A stretch of 59,980 nt of DNA from CAYQQQ01 sp964420125 (GCA_964420125.1 CAYQQQ010000028.1:1-59980), one strand, 5' to 3'; shown: positions 25,786-35,281, counted from the first letter of the stretch. The notes: generated from the sequence alone by a model not told the origin. A program made the numbers and translations.

Positions 25786-28209
25786 CTAGATCAGCTTCCG
25801 GGTCGTCAGGTAGTTGAAGCTGAGCCACCCGGGCAGGATCGGGATCCAGAACGTCGCCAGGCGGAAGGCCAGCACGCCGGGCACCGCGACCTCGTTGGAG
25901 AGCCCCGAGGCGGTGAGCCCGGCGATCAGCGCCGCCTCGACCGCGCCCAAGCCCCCCGGAGTCGGTGCGGCCCCGGCCACGGCCGCTCCGATGAGGTAGA
26001 CGACGCCGATGGTGGCGACCGGGGTGTCGCCTCCGAACGCCCGGACGGCGGCGACCAGGGAAGCCAGGTAGGCGAGCGGCACCAGCGTGCCCCCGGCGAA
26101 GAGGGTGGCCAGCTTGGTCGGCTTGGTCGCCACCGTCTTGAGGCCGTCCCAGGCCTTGGACAGCGTGGCCACGACCTTGTTCAGGACGTGCGAGCGGCCC
26201 CACGGCGTCAGCAGCACGATGCCGGAGGCGACGCCGATCACGGCGAGGACGACGAAGATCAGCTGCGTCGAGGGGAGGCTGAACCCCGTGCCGGAGTCGC
26301 CGGCCCACACCACGAACACGAGCGTGACGACCATGTGGCTGACGAACCCGGCGAAGGAGTTGATGCCGAGCGCGGCCACCGCCTGGGTGGTGTCGGTGCC
26401 GACCCGGGTCAGGTAGCGGGCCTGCACGGCCAGACCGCCGACACCGGCGGGGGTGATGCGGTTGGTGAACGAGCCGGCCATCTGGGCCAGGAACGTCTCG
26501 AGCAACGGCAGCCGGATCGGGGCGGCGCCGCTGATGCTGAGCGCGGCGCCGGCATAGGTCACGAACGAGAACACGAGCGAGACGCCGAGCAGGCCCCAGT
26601 TGGCGTCCTTGAGCTGGCGGAACATGCCGGTGACGTCCGCCAGCTGGGGGATGAGGACGTAGATGGCGATCCCGCCCGCCACCAGCATGAGCAGCGTGCG
26701 CACGTCGAACCGGGCCAACGGCTCGGTGACCAGCTCCTCGATGGCGCACTGGTCCTGCACCTGGGTGCGCACCGATGGCAGCAGGTCCTTGTCCTGCTTG
26801 ATGGCCTGACGCGTCGCTCCGGCGAGCGCCAACGGCTGCAGGAAGCGCTGGCACTCGCCGACGGCCGATGCTCCGATGCCGCGCACGGCGGCAGCCACCG
26901 CCCGCTCGGCGCCGACCTTGCGGGCCGACGACACGATCAGCTGAGCGACGTCCTGGGCCAGCCGGGCGTCGGTGACCGCCAGCTCGCTGAAGCCGAAGTC
27001 GATCATCCAGGCGTCGCCGTCGTCGTCGAGGAAGACGTTGGCCAGGCGGAGGTCGCGATGCGCGATCCGCTGGTCCCGCAGGAGCTTCACCTGCGACCAG
27101 ATCCGGTCGAGCACCTCGTCGGTGACCGCCTCGTCGGGCTGGCCGTCGAGCGATCTGCCGTCGATCGCCTCGTACGCGAGCAGCATCCCGTCGGCGCCGA
27201 CGGTGGCGACGCTGCGCAGTCGAGGTGTGCGCACGCCGCCGTCGCGCGCCTTGAGCGCGATGAACGCCTCGTGCTCCACCGCCCGTCGCAGCGAGCTGAA
27301 CGGGCGCTCGTCGCCGACGTCCTTGAGCGTGAACCACCGGATGATCCGGAACATCAGATCCGCGCTGCGCTCGTCGCGGCCGAGGGTCTTGACGAACAGC
27401 TGCTCGTCGTCGGTGGCGGTGGCGAACCACGGGGTGGACCCTCGGGCGTCGACACCGGCCCGCTGCAGCGTCCGCAACGGGAAGCCGGCGGCGTCCATCG
27501 CCGTGACGACGTCAGGGCCGTGGGGGCGCAGGTCCGGTGTCCCCGCCGCCAGCAGCACCAGCACACCGACGAGCCAGCCGACGGCCACCGGCACGAACAG
27601 GTCGATCGGGGGGTCGGTGCCGGCGACCACCCGGAAGGCGCAGTAGAGCACGACGAGGCCCCACAGGACCCGGCCCCAGCGACGGCCCAGGTAGGCCCTC
27701 AGGACGGTGGCGCTGGCGGCCGCAGCGGCGACGCCCGAGGAGTCCACGACGAGCGTGAGCTCGATGCCGGCGAAGTCGACCGGCTCGACCTTGCTCTCGT
27801 CGACGACGGTGCCGAGGGCCTCGGCCAGTCCCCAGGCGGCGACCTGGGCCAGGACCCCGGCCGCCGCCATCAGCGCGAACACCCGGAAGCGGCGCTGCGC
27901 CAGCAGCGTGATGAACAATCCGACGGGGAACACGACGGCGAAGAGCCCGAAGAAGACGTAGAGGAACCGCGTGATCCAGTCCGGCAGCTCGTTCCAGAAC
28001 CCGAGCAGGTCGTTGGCGAAGCCCGCCATCGTGGAGTCGAGCACCTTCGCCAGGAGCACGGCGATGCCGAGCGCCGCCAACGCGACGGCGGCCCGGAGCA
28101 CGTCGGCGGGGGACCGCTCGAAGCGCTGGCCCTCCGGTTCCTCGATGTGCACGCCCGAGGTTCGGCCGTCGCCTGACCCGGAGGCGGTTCGTCCGTCGAG
28201 CGTGGTCAC
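25786..28209 (-). CDS. Kinase-like / LPG-synthase-TM flippase-like protein (copy 1)
   Basis: 807-residue membrane protein. The N-terminal third has about six hydrophobic segments. A central protein-kinase/RIO-like domain (about residues 235-480) has HRDLRLANVFLDDDGDAWMI followed by DFGFSEL, intact HRD-N-DFG residues. The C-terminal third is a lysylphosphatidylglycerol-synthase-type membrane domain (UPF0104) with NRITPAGVGGLAVQARYL and GAAPTPGGLGAVEAAL. Proteins of this design are annotated as flippase-like; substrate unknown. Start GTG 28209; the frame is open to 29298, which is antisense to the PAP2 and UbiB genes. It is divergent from the PAP2 gene (84 bp). A paralogue is at 45817-48267. 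Confidence 0.82.
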   Translation of the reverse strand: MTTLDGRTASGSGDGRTSGVHIEEPEGQRFERSPADVLRAAVALAALGIAVLLAKVLDSTMAGFANDLLGFWNELPDWITRFLYVFFGLFAVVFPVGLFITLLAQRRFRVFALMAAAGVLAQVAAWGLAEALGTVVDESKVEPVDFAGIELTLVVDSSGVAAAAASATVLRAYLGRRWGRVLWGLVVLYCAFRVVAGTDPPIDLFVPVAVGWLVGVLVLLAAGTPDLRPHGPDVVTAMDAAGFPLRTLQRAGVDARGSTPWFATATDDEQLFVKTLGRDERSADLMFRIIRWFTLKDVGDERPFSSLRRAVEHEAFIALKARDGGVRTPRLRSVATVGADGMLLAYEAIDGRSLDGQPDEAVTDEVLDRIWSQVKLLRDQRIAHRDLRLANVFLDDDGDAWMIDFGFSELAVTDARLAQDVAQLIVSSARKVGAERAVAAAVRGIGASAVGECQRFLQPLALAGATRQAIKQDKDLLPSVRTQVQDQCAIEELVTEPLARFDVRTLLMLVAGGIAIYVLIPQLADVTGMFRQLKDANWGLLGVSLVFSFVTYAGAALSISGAAPIRLPLLETFLAQMAGSFTNRITPAGVGGLAVQARYLTRVGTDTTQAVAALGINSFAGFVSHMVVTLVFVVWAGDSGTGFSLPSTQLIFVVLAVIGVASGIVLLTPWGRSHVLNKVVATLSKAWDGLKTVATKPTKLATLFAGGTLVPLAYLASLVAAVRAFGGDTPVATIGVVYLIGAAVAGAAPTPGGLGAVEAALIAGLTASGLSNEVAVPGVLAFRLATFWIPILPGWLSFNYLTTRKLI

Positions 28210-28293
28210 GGCGGGCAGGTTACCCGTGCACCGTCCGCCGTGACCGGCGCCCCCTTCCGCAGTCCGGCGAGCACCACGGATAGGGTCCTGCAG

Positions 28294-28947
28294 ATGCAGC
28301 TCGAGCACAGCGATCCCCACGTGCGGCGGCTCGAGGAGCTCCCCCGGGTGCTGATCGCCGCCGGTGTGCTGGCCGGTACGGGATGGTTGGCCACCGAGGA
28401 GCTCCCCGCCTGGGAGGAATCGGCGTTCGAGGCGGTGAACCGCCTGCCGGGCTGGATCGAGCCCGTGCTGTGGCTGCCGATGCAGCTCGGGAGCCTGTTC
28501 GGTCCGCTCGTCGTGGCCGGGTTGGCCTGGTGGCGCTGGCGGGAGTGGCGCCCGGCAGTCGGTGCGGTGGTCGCCGGCGTGCTCAGCTGGCAGATGGCCA
28601 AGGTCGTGAAGAGCTTCGTCGAGCGGGGCCGTCCGTACGACGAGCTCGACCGGATCGTCACACGGGCCGGGACGCCCACCGACGGGCTGGGGTTCGTGTC
28701 GGGGCACTCGGCCGTGGCCTTCGCACTGGCCACCGTCGTGTCGCCGTACCTGTCCCGCCCAGCCCGTGTGGGAGCGTTCGCTCTGGCGCTCGTGGTGGGC
28801 GGAGCCCGCATACACGTGGGAGCCCACCTGCCCCTCGATGTGGTCGGCGGTGCGTCCCTCGGCTGTCTGGTCGGCTACCTGTGGCGCCTCGCCGTGGGAG
28901 TCCCGGACCCGACCGCACGTACCGCCCCGATCGACGTGGAGGTGTGA
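28294..28947 (+). CDS. PAP2 superfamily phosphatase (copy 1)
   Basis: 217-residue membrane-bound type 2 phosphatidic acid phosphatase. The tripartite active site is present: KVVKSFVERGRP (K-x6-RP), FVSGHSAVAF (SGH) and ARIHVGAHLPLDVVGG (R-x5-H-x3-D). Several membrane helices are visible. Substrates of such proteins are lipid phosphates or polyprenyl (di)phosphates. ATG 28294 is used; the frame is open to 28240. It is divergent from the flippase/kinase gene and followed two bases later by the UbiB-like gene. Its paralogue is at 48343-48984 in the same divergent arrangement. Confidence 0.88.
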   Translation: MQLEHSDPHVRRLEELPRVLIAAGVLAGTGWLATEELPAWEESAFEAVNRLPGWIEPVLWLPMQLGSLFGPLVVAGLAWWRWREWRPAVGAVVAGVLSWQMAKVVKSFVERGRPYDELDRIVTRAGTPTDGLGFVSGHSAVAFALATVVSPYLSRPARVGAFALALVVGGARIHVGAHLPLDVVGGASLGCLVGYLWRLAVGVPDPTARTAPIDVEV

Positions 28948-28948
28948 G

Positions 28949-30913
28949 GTGCTGGCCGTGAGCGTGGTCTCCCAGGTGCTGTCGTGGTCGGTCGCCGTGG
29001 TCGTGGCGGTGGCGACCACGTTCGTGGGGGCGCGGCTGCTGGGCGTCCGCCGGGGCTGGCTGGCCTCCCTGGTGGCGGGCGCAGTCGGCTGGGTGACCGC
29101 GCTGGTCATCGCCGCCGCCATGTTCGACTGGGACTGGGATGCGTCGTCCCTCATCTGGGTGACGATCGTCCTGGCCATCCCGCTGACGATGGCGATCATG
29201 GTCGGCCTCGACCTGTACGCCCGACCCGGCACGCTGGCCCGTGGCGACCGGGCCGGCCTGGTGCAGGCGCCGCGCCCGATCAGCGGCATCAGGGCCAAGG
29301 TGGCGCCCTTCGGCCGCTACCGCGAGCTGCTCGAGATCCTCCGGCGACACCACCTGGTCGGCAAGGTCCGCGGCGAGGCGGACGAGCCGGTCGACGACGG
29401 TGCCGAGCCGCTCCCGCCCGCGGCGGTGCGGCTGCGGGAGGCGCTCGAGGAGGCCGGCGGCGTCTACGTGAAGCTCGGACAGATCGCCGCCACCCGGATC
29501 GACCTGCTGCCGCCGTCGGTGTGCGAGGAGCTCGGCAAGCTGCAGAGCCGCTCGACGCCGATCCCCGGCGACCAGGTCCGCACGGTGGTCGAGGCAGAGT
29601 ACGGCCGGCCCGTCGAGGAGGTCTTCGCCTCCTTCGACTGGGAGCCGCTGGCCGCAGCGTCGATCGGCCAGACCCACACCGCCGTCCTGCGCTCCGGCGA
29701 GTCCGTCGTGGTCAAGGTGCAGCGCCCCGGCATCCGGGCCGGGATGGACCGCGACCTGGCCGCGCTCGACCAGCTGGCCCGCCTGGCCGAGCGGCGGACG
29801 GTCACCGGCCGCGACCTGCGGGTCAGCCAGCTGGCCGACGAGTTCGGGCGCAGCCTCCGCGCCGAGCTCGACTTCCGGGGCGAAGCCCAGGCCACCGCCG
29901 CCATGCACGACCTGGTGGCCGATGACCCGATCGTGACGGTGCCCGACGTGTTCGACGAGCTCTGCGCCCGTCGGGTGATGGTGCAGGAGCGGCTCCGCGG
30001 CGTGCCGCTGTCCGAGCTGCCGGCTGATGCGGACGTCGACCGGGACGCGCTCGCACGCGCGCTGCTCGCCGTCAACGTCGACCACATCCTCAAGCGGGGC
30101 CTGTTCCACGCGGACCCGCATCCCGGCAACGTCATGGTCCTGGAGGACGGCACCCTGGGGATGATCGACTTCGGGGCCACCGGCCGTCTGGACACCATCC
30201 AGCAGGATGCCGTCGTGGACATGCTGATCGCCCTGGTCAAGCGGGACGCGTCCCTGCTGCGCGACGGAGTCGAACGGGTGGCCGACGTCGGCGCCCATGT
30301 GAGCCGCGACAAGCTCGATCGGGCGCTGGCCCGCCTTCTCGCCGACCACGTCGGTGCGGGTGGGACGGTCGACGTGCGGGCCCTCGCCGACCTCGTGCCG
30401 CTGCTCGGGGAGTTCGAGATCACCCTCCCGGGGGACCTCGTCGTGCTGTTGCGGGCGTTGATCACCCTGGACGGCACCCTCGGCGTGCTCAGCCCCGGGT
30501 TCTCGGTGATCGCGGCGGGCAAGCAGCTGGCTCAGGAGGCGGCGGCCGAGCAGTCGAGCGACCCGAACGACGTGATGCAGGAGGCGCTGATCTCGGAGCT
30601 GCCGGTCCTGCGGCGGCTGCCGGCGGACGTCGGTCGGACGCTGTCGCTGGCATCGCGGGGGAGCCTCCAGTTCCGCACGGTGGCCGCCGAGGACGACGAG
30701 CGGTTCACCCGGACGCTGTGGAACCGCACGCTGCTCGCCGTGGTCGGGTCCGCGTTCGTGCTCACCTCGGTGCTGCTCATGGGGCTCGAGGTCGGTCCCG
30801 TCCTGGGGGGTGACACCCGATTGGTGGTGGTGCTCGGCGTCGGCGGGATGTTCCTGGGCGTCGTGCTCCTGTTGCGAGTGGTGGCGGCGGTGGTCCGCGA
30901 CGGCACGTCGTGA
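28949..30913 (+). CDS. UbiB/AarF/ABC1 family atypical kinase
   Basis: 654-residue ABC1/UbiB-type kinase. Three N-terminal hydrophobic segments (about 1-90) precede the kinase domain with the diagnostic KxGQ motif in VYVKLGQIAATR, the alanine-rich SIGQTH loop, VVVKVQRPGI (lysine), FHADPHPGNVMV (catalytic) and MIDFGATG. Two C-terminal hydrophobic segments close the protein. UbiB proteins affect isoprenoid lipid (quinone) biosynthesis, possibly as ATPases. Start GTG 28949; GTG 28958 is an alternative. It overlaps nothing but directly follows the PAP2 gene, so the two are probably cotranscribed. Confidence 0.9.
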   Translation: MLAVSVVSQVLSWSVAVVVAVATTFVGARLLGVRRGWLASLVAGAVGWVTALVIAAAMFDWDWDASSLIWVTIVLAIPLTMAIMVGLDLYARPGTLARGDRAGLVQAPRPISGIRAKVAPFGRYRELLEILRRHHLVGKVRGEADEPVDDGAEPLPPAAVRLREALEEAGGVYVKLGQIAATRIDLLPPSVCEELGKLQSRSTPIPGDQVRTVVEAEYGRPVEEVFASFDWEPLAAASIGQTHTAVLRSGESVVVKVQRPGIRAGMDRDLAALDQLARLAERRTVTGRDLRVSQLADEFGRSLRAELDFRGEAQATAAMHDLVADDPIVTVPDVFDELCARRVMVQERLRGVPLSELPADADVDRDALARALLAVNVDHILKRGLFHADPHPGNVMVLEDGTLGMIDFGATGRLDTIQQDAVVDMLIALVKRDASLLRDGVERVADVGAHVSRDKLDRALARLLADHVGAGGTVDVRALADLVPLLGEFEITLPGDLVVLLRALITLDGTLGVLSPGFSVIAAGKQLAQEAAAEQSSDPNDVMQEALISELPVLRRLPADVGRTLSLASRGSLQFRTVAAEDDERFTRTLWNRTLLAVVGSAFVLTSVLLMGLEVGPVLGGDTRLVVVLGVGGMFLGVVLLLRVVAAVVRDGTS

Positions 30914-30970
30914 TCTGGACAGCGTCGTGGGCCTCGGTGTGCTCGGACTCTCCTGTTGCGATCCCTGTCC

Positions 30971-30989
30971 GCAGCTACCGGAGAGCTGC
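30971..30989. terminator. Weak hairpin between convergent genes
   Basis: GCAGCT and AGCTGC pair around ACCGGAG in the 103-bp space between the UbiB-like gene and the convergent dehydrogenase gene. The position suits a bidirectional terminator, but the stem is only 6 bp and lacks a U-tract. Confidence 0.35.
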
Positions 30990-31016
30990 GCACGTCCCTG
31001 TAGGGAGGCCGCTTCG

Positions 31017-34000
31017 CTACGGTCCGGCGTCGTAGTTGCGGTCGACTTCGGTCGTGGAGAGGGCGCGGTCGTAGAAGGCCACGAGGTGGATCGTTCCCAG
31101 GAAGGCCCGTTGGTTGCCTGCGGGCACGTTGCCCACCAGGAAGGGCAACGTCGCGTCCCACTTGGAGAGGTCGCCCCACGACGTCGCCTGTGCGACCTGT
31201 TGACCATCGACGAACAGGCGTGTCGCGCCGTCGGGTGCTCTCGTCATGACGACATGTGATGCCTCTCCGACGTTCAACGCGTTCGGTGTGGTCATCGATG
31301 CTTCGACCAACGACGATCGGAGCCGGGACGACACCGAGGAGCGAACCTGCATCAGCTCTGCGTTCCGGCTCCAAGGGTCGCGAATGATCCCTGCGATGCG
31401 GGCGTAGGAGTCCGACACGTTGGTGGGCGTCACCCACGCTTCCAGCGTGAACTCATCGGAGGTCTTCGCTGCGTCGACGAGTTTCGATGCGGGTGTCGAG
31501 CTCACCACCCGTGTCGGTCGATCAAGGGACAGGCCGCCGTCGGTCCACCTCGTGTGGGACGGATCCTCGATCACCAGATCGAGGGGAACGCCTCTACCGG
31601 AGACGTCCGCCACCGTCGTCCCGGACCCACCCGCGAAGTCCCACAACCCCAACACCCCCTCCACCACACGATCCGACCCAGTCACCCTCAGCTCCGCGGC
31701 GGCCGATGTCGCAGAACCGAACGGATTGGAGACGACGACGGTGAAGTGAGCGCCGTCATCGGAGGGCGAGAGTGGACCGACGGTGAGCTGCGGGGACGTG
31801 GCACCGATCAGGGCCACGTCGTCGCGGAACCACTGGTACTGGAGGGGAGCTGATCCGCTGGCGGTGACCGAGAACGTGGCCATCGCGCCCTCGGTGGTGG
31901 ACACCGGTCGGGGATCGGTCTCCACCGTCGGAGGCACGTCCAACCCACCCATGCGGGGTCCGGCGTCGTAGTTGCGGTCGACTTCGGTCGTGGAGAGGGC
32001 GCGGTCGTAGAAGGCCACGAGGTGGATCGTTCCCAGGAAGGCCCGTTGGTTGCCTGCGGGCACGTTGCCCACCAGGAAGGGCAACGTCGCGTCCCACTTG
32101 GAGAGGTCGCCCCACGACGTCGCCTGTGCGACCTGTTGACCATCGACGAACAGGCGTGTCGCGCCGTCGGGTGCTCTCGTCATGACGACATGTGATGCCT
32201 CTCCGACGTTCAACGCGTTCGGTGTGGTCATCGATGCTTCGACCAACGACGATCGGAGCCGGGACGACACCGAGGAGCGAACCTGCATCAGCTCTGCGTT
32301 CCGGCTCCAAGGGTCGCGAATGATCCCTGCGATGCGGGCGTAGGAGTCCGACACGTTGGTGGGCGTCACCCACGCTTCCAGCGTGAACTCATCGGAGGTC
32401 TTCGCTGCGTCGACGAGTTTCGATGCGGGTGTCGAGCTCACCACCCGTGTCGGTCGATCAAGGGACAGGCCGCCGTCGGTCCACCTCGTGTGGGACGGAT
32501 CCTCGATCACCAGATCGAGGGGAACGCCTCTACCGGAGACGTCCGCCACCGTCGTCCCGGACCCACCCGCGAAGTCCCACAACCCCAACACCCCCTCCAC
32601 CACACGATCCGACCCGACTGCGGGCGCGAACCGCGCCTCGAAGTCCTGAGAGGTCGAGGTGACCTCGATCGTCTGGACCTGGGTCCCGCCGTTGCTCCAT
32701 TCGCCGAACGACCAGTTCGTTCCGCCCGAGAACTGAGGCGTGATCACTCCGATGGTGCGCTCTGCGCCGACAACGCCGTGGACGACTGCCGGCGTCGCGG
32801 TCGGTTGACCGTCGACCACCGCGCTGAGCCCGGGCGGATCGGTCCGAATGGTGAAGGTCGAGGTGCGCGGGTAGATGTCCCGTTCAACCGTGTCCGTGTT
32901 GCCCCCGGAGTCGGTGACCGTCAGACGGATCCGGTACCACTGGTCGACGTCGGTCTCGCCGATCACAGGAACGGTCATCGATCCCGACGTCACTCCCGAC
33001 AACGGCAGGAGGAAGGGATGGGTGTGCTCGTCGTGGTGGAACACCACCTCCCACCTGTACGCGGATGGAGGCAGCGCTCCGTCCTCGGGGTCGGTGCCGG
33101 ATCCGCTGAAGACGATCGTGTCCCCTGCGGCGTACTCGCTGCCATGCGCAGGAGAGAGGATGGTGGCCGTCGGGGCCTGGCTCGGGACCGTCACGGAGAG
33201 GATGGCGGAGTCGCTGGTCGCAGTACCCGAGCTGTTCGATGCGATGCATCGGAAGCTGGCACCGTCGTCCTGCTCGGTGACCCCGGACAGGTTCAGCACA
33301 CCGCCCGAGACCCCGGGGATGTCAATGCCATCGCGCTGCCACTTGATCGAAGGTGCTGGCGTTCCGGAGGCTGCGCACTCGAAGGACGCGGCGTCTCCTG
33401 CGAACACGGATCGGTCGACGGGTTGGTCGGTGATGGTCGGAACTTGAGCAGATGCCTGGTAGCTGAGGCGCACCAACGTGCCGTTGTTCGCCTGCGACAA
33501 CACCAGCAAGGAGCCGTCGAGGTCGACGTCCAAGTCCACCGGCGTCGAGATGTCGGCGACCTTCGTGAAGGTGGGCGAACCGTGGTGAGGCAGGTCGAGG
33601 ACCCCGATCCAGTTCTCGCAGTAGTCCGCCAAGAAGTAGTCGCCGATGTAGTCAGCAGGCAACATCGACGTCGTCGGGTTGTAGAAGGCCCCGCCGGTCA
33701 CGGCACAGCCGGTCGGATCGCCGGTCGTGTGCGAGTAGGCGAAGAGCGGACCCTGGAACCGCGGGTCGCTGGTCGGTCCCTCCGTCGCCGACCAACCGAA
33801 GTTGGCGCTCCGCGAGACCTCGTTGACCTCCTCCCAGCTGGCGTTGCCGACGTCGTTGACGAACATTCGACCGGTACCGGGTTGCACGGCGAGCTTGAAG
33901 GGGTTGCGGAGACCTGACGCGTAGATCGCTCTGTTGTTGCCGGCAGCAGAGGAGTAATAGGGGTTGTCCGTGGGGATCGTTCCGTCGCGGTTGATGCGCA

Positions 34001-34607
34001 ACAGCTTGCCGAAGGTCGTGTTCAAGTTCTGGCCGTTGAGGCTGTAGAGGTTGTCACCGACCGTCACGTAGAGCTTGCCGTCCTGCCCGAACGCGAGGTC
34101 ACCGCCGTCGTGGTTGATGGGGACGTCCTGAAGAGTCGGAAGATCGAGAAGGACGACCTCACTGCCGGCTGCTGCCACGTCCCCCTGTGCCGTGAAACGG
34201 CTCACCCTGCTGTGTCGGGTGGGGCTCGACGCGGTGTAGAAGACGTAGACATAGGGCTGCTGCGGGAACTGTGGATCGAACGCCACCCCCATGAGACCGG
34301 CCGTCACCGTCTGGGACACCGGCACGGTGAGGAAGGGCGTCGGCAGCAGCGTGCCGTCCTTGATCACCCGCAGCTTGCCCGACTGCTGGCTGACGAAGAT
34401 CCGGCCATCCGGTGCGACGTTCACCCCCGTCGGGCTGGTGATGCCGCGAACCACCTCGGACTCGCGAAAGCCTGTGAGGAGGGGCGTCGCCCCGGCGTCG
34501 GGGATGCCCGTCGTTCCGATGGTCGACGCCACCATGCAGAGTGCGACGACCGGCATCAGGTGCTTCCGTGCCTTGCACCCCGCATGACCCCAGCGTCGAG
34601 TTCCCAC
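31017..34607 (-). CDS. Secreted sugar dehydrogenase-like protein with Ig and LamG domains
   Basis: 1196-residue exported protein. GTG 34607 is set by AGGAGG seven bases upstream; a signal peptide follows (MPVVALCMVASTIGTTG core). Residues about 50-380 form a PQQ-type glucose/sorbosone dehydrogenase beta-propeller (VAPDGRIFVSQQSGKLRVI, INHDGGDLAFGQDGKLYV, YASGLRNPFKLAV). Then come an Ig I-set domain (about 390-475), a PKD-like region, LamG 1 (664-883), a second Ig domain and LamG 2 (976-1195), where the protein ends. The LamG domains are identical copies. The design suggests an extracellular carbohydrate- or matrix-binding oxidoreductase. Confidence 0.82.
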   Translation of the reverse strand: MGTRRWGHAGCKARKHLMPVVALCMVASTIGTTGIPDAGATPLLTGFRESEVVRGITSPTGVNVAPDGRIFVSQQSGKLRVIKDGTLLPTPFLTVPVSQTVTAGLMGVAFDPQFPQQPYVYVFYTASSPTRHSRVSRFTAQGDVAAAGSEVVLLDLPTLQDVPINHDGGDLAFGQDGKLYVTVGDNLYSLNGQNLNTTFGKLLRINRDGTIPTDNPYYSSAAGNNRAIYASGLRNPFKLAVQPGTGRMFVNDVGNASWEEVNEVSRSANFGWSATEGPTSDPRFQGPLFAYSHTTGDPTGCAVTGGAFYNPTTSMLPADYIGDYFLADYCENWIGVLDLPHHGSPTFTKVADISTPVDLDVDLDGSLLVLSQANNGTLVRLSYQASAQVPTITDQPVDRSVFAGDAASFECAASGTPAPSIKWQRDGIDIPGVSGGVLNLSGVTEQDDGASFRCIASNSSGTATSDSAILSVTVPSQAPTATILSPAHGSEYAAGDTIVFSGSGTDPEDGALPPSAYRWEVVFHHDEHTHPFLLPLSGVTSGSMTVPVIGETDVDQWYRIRLTVTDSGGNTDTVERDIYPRTSTFTIRTDPPGLSAVVDGQPTATPAVVHGVVGAERTIGVITPQFSGGTNWSFGEWSNGGTQVQTIEVTSTSQDFEARFAPAVGSDRVVEGVLGLWDFAGGSGTTVADVSGRGVPLDLVIEDPSHTRWTDGGLSLDRPTRVVSSTPASKLVDAAKTSDEFTLEAWVTPTNVSDSYARIAGIIRDPWSRNAELMQVRSSVSSRLRSSLVEASMTTPNALNVGEASHVVMTRAPDGATRLFVDGQQVAQATSWGDLSKWDATLPFLVGNVPAGNQRAFLGTIHLVAFYDRALSTTEVDRNYDAGPRMGGLDVPPTVETDPRPVSTTEGAMATFSVTASGSAPLQYQWFRDDVALIGATSPQLTVGPLSPSDDGAHFTVVVSNPFGSATSAAAELRVTGSDRVVEGVLGLWDFAGGSGTTVADVSGRGVPLDLVIEDPSHTRWTDGGLSLDRPTRVVSSTPASKLVDAAKTSDEFTLEAWVTPTNVSDSYARIAGIIRDPWSRNAELMQVRSSVSSRLRSSLVEASMTTPNALNVGEASHVVMTRAPDGATRLFVDGQQVAQATSWGDLSKWDATLPFLVGNVPAGNQRAFLGTIHLVAFYDRALSTTEVDRNYDAGP
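31021..31679 (-). repeat. 659-bp direct repeat, copy 1 (LamG 2)
   Basis: This segment encodes the C-terminal LamG domain and matches 31957-32615 at every position I compared, at a constant offset of 936 bp. The predicted proteins are identical over the full copy. It ends one codon before the stop, so the tandem array stops exactly at the repeat boundary. Confidence 0.9.
31957..32615 (-). repeat. 659-bp direct repeat, copy 2 (LamG 1)
   Basis: This segment encodes the internal LamG domain and is apparently identical to 31021-31679. The two are separated by 277 bp encoding one Ig-like domain. Absence of even synonymous differences indicates very recent duplication or ongoing gene conversion. 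Confidence 0.9.
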
Positions 34608-35281
34608 CCTGCCTCCTCGGCTCCACCGCAAGGGTTTCCCCATCGGTGTTCCCACGCGATCGTTCCGTACGCAGGGCGGGAGCGTACTCGCCGGTCTCGC
34701 ACGGGGGACCGCGCCCCAGATTCTCTCGGCACCCGCACCTCGACACCTGCAGTTGGGCCGGCCTGCTGAGGTCGGCTCGAGCAGGAGGTGACAGACGGAG
34801 GCGCTCCTGCACTCGGGGCACCGCAGTCGCTCGTCAAGATCGGCCAGCTGTGTTCAGGGACCGGCCTTGGCGTTCTTGCGGGCCTTGGAGGCCCGGGACG
34901 AGGCCACCTTGCGGCGTTCGATCGGCCGCTTGTTGCGGGAGCGCCGGTTCTTGTCGCCCTTGCGGCGTCACGGGGCGTGCGCCGACGGCCCTCCGCAGGC
35001 GGGGTGGCCACGGGCCGCGCCGAGGCGTTCGTCGCGCAAGGCCTCGGCCCGTTCACGGGACACGACCGCCAGGCGGCGGCTGACCCTGGAGAGCTCGTCC
35101 TCGAAGATCTCGGCCTTCGCTGCCACGCGTGCGTGCTTCTTGGACGCCTTGGCGCGGCTCCGGTCGCCGGCCACCTGCCACCTGCTCGGCGGCCCGACGG
35201 CGGTACAGCTTGGCGTACTTGTCGCGGGCCCGACCGCGAGCGGCTCACGGAGCCCTCCGAGCCGACAGCTACCGTGGCGGC
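34608..35281. other. Gene debris region
   Basis: 674 bp between the dehydrogenase start and the antitoxin-like gene. The first 245 bp shows no gene. From 34854 to about 35246 the minus strand carries pieces of a basic coiled-coil-like protein in different frames (separate entry). Several overlapping open frames exist on both strands, but none looks like a conserved protein. Confidence 0.5.
34854..35246 (-). pseudogene. Degraded basic coiled-coil protein
   Basis: Minus-strand fragments in three frames line up in order: ARDKYAKLYRRRAAEQVAG; then DRSRAKASKKHARVAAKAEI and FEDELSRVSRRLAVVSRERA; then KGDKNRRSRNKRPIERRKVA and SSRASKARKNAKAGP ending at a stop at 34854. They read like one lysine/arginine-rich helical protein broken by at least two frameshifts. 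I do not recognise the family. Confidence 0.35.

Noticed and set aside
26188..28176. 662-residue plus-strand open frame opposite the flippase-like gene
   Set aside because: Gln/His/Arg-rich low-complexity translation typical of the antisense strand of a high-GC gene; the minus-strand protein has clear motifs.
32490..33917. 475-residue plus-strand open frame opposite the dehydrogenase
   Set aside because: Antisense shadow with Arg/Val/Asp-rich composition and no family resemblance.
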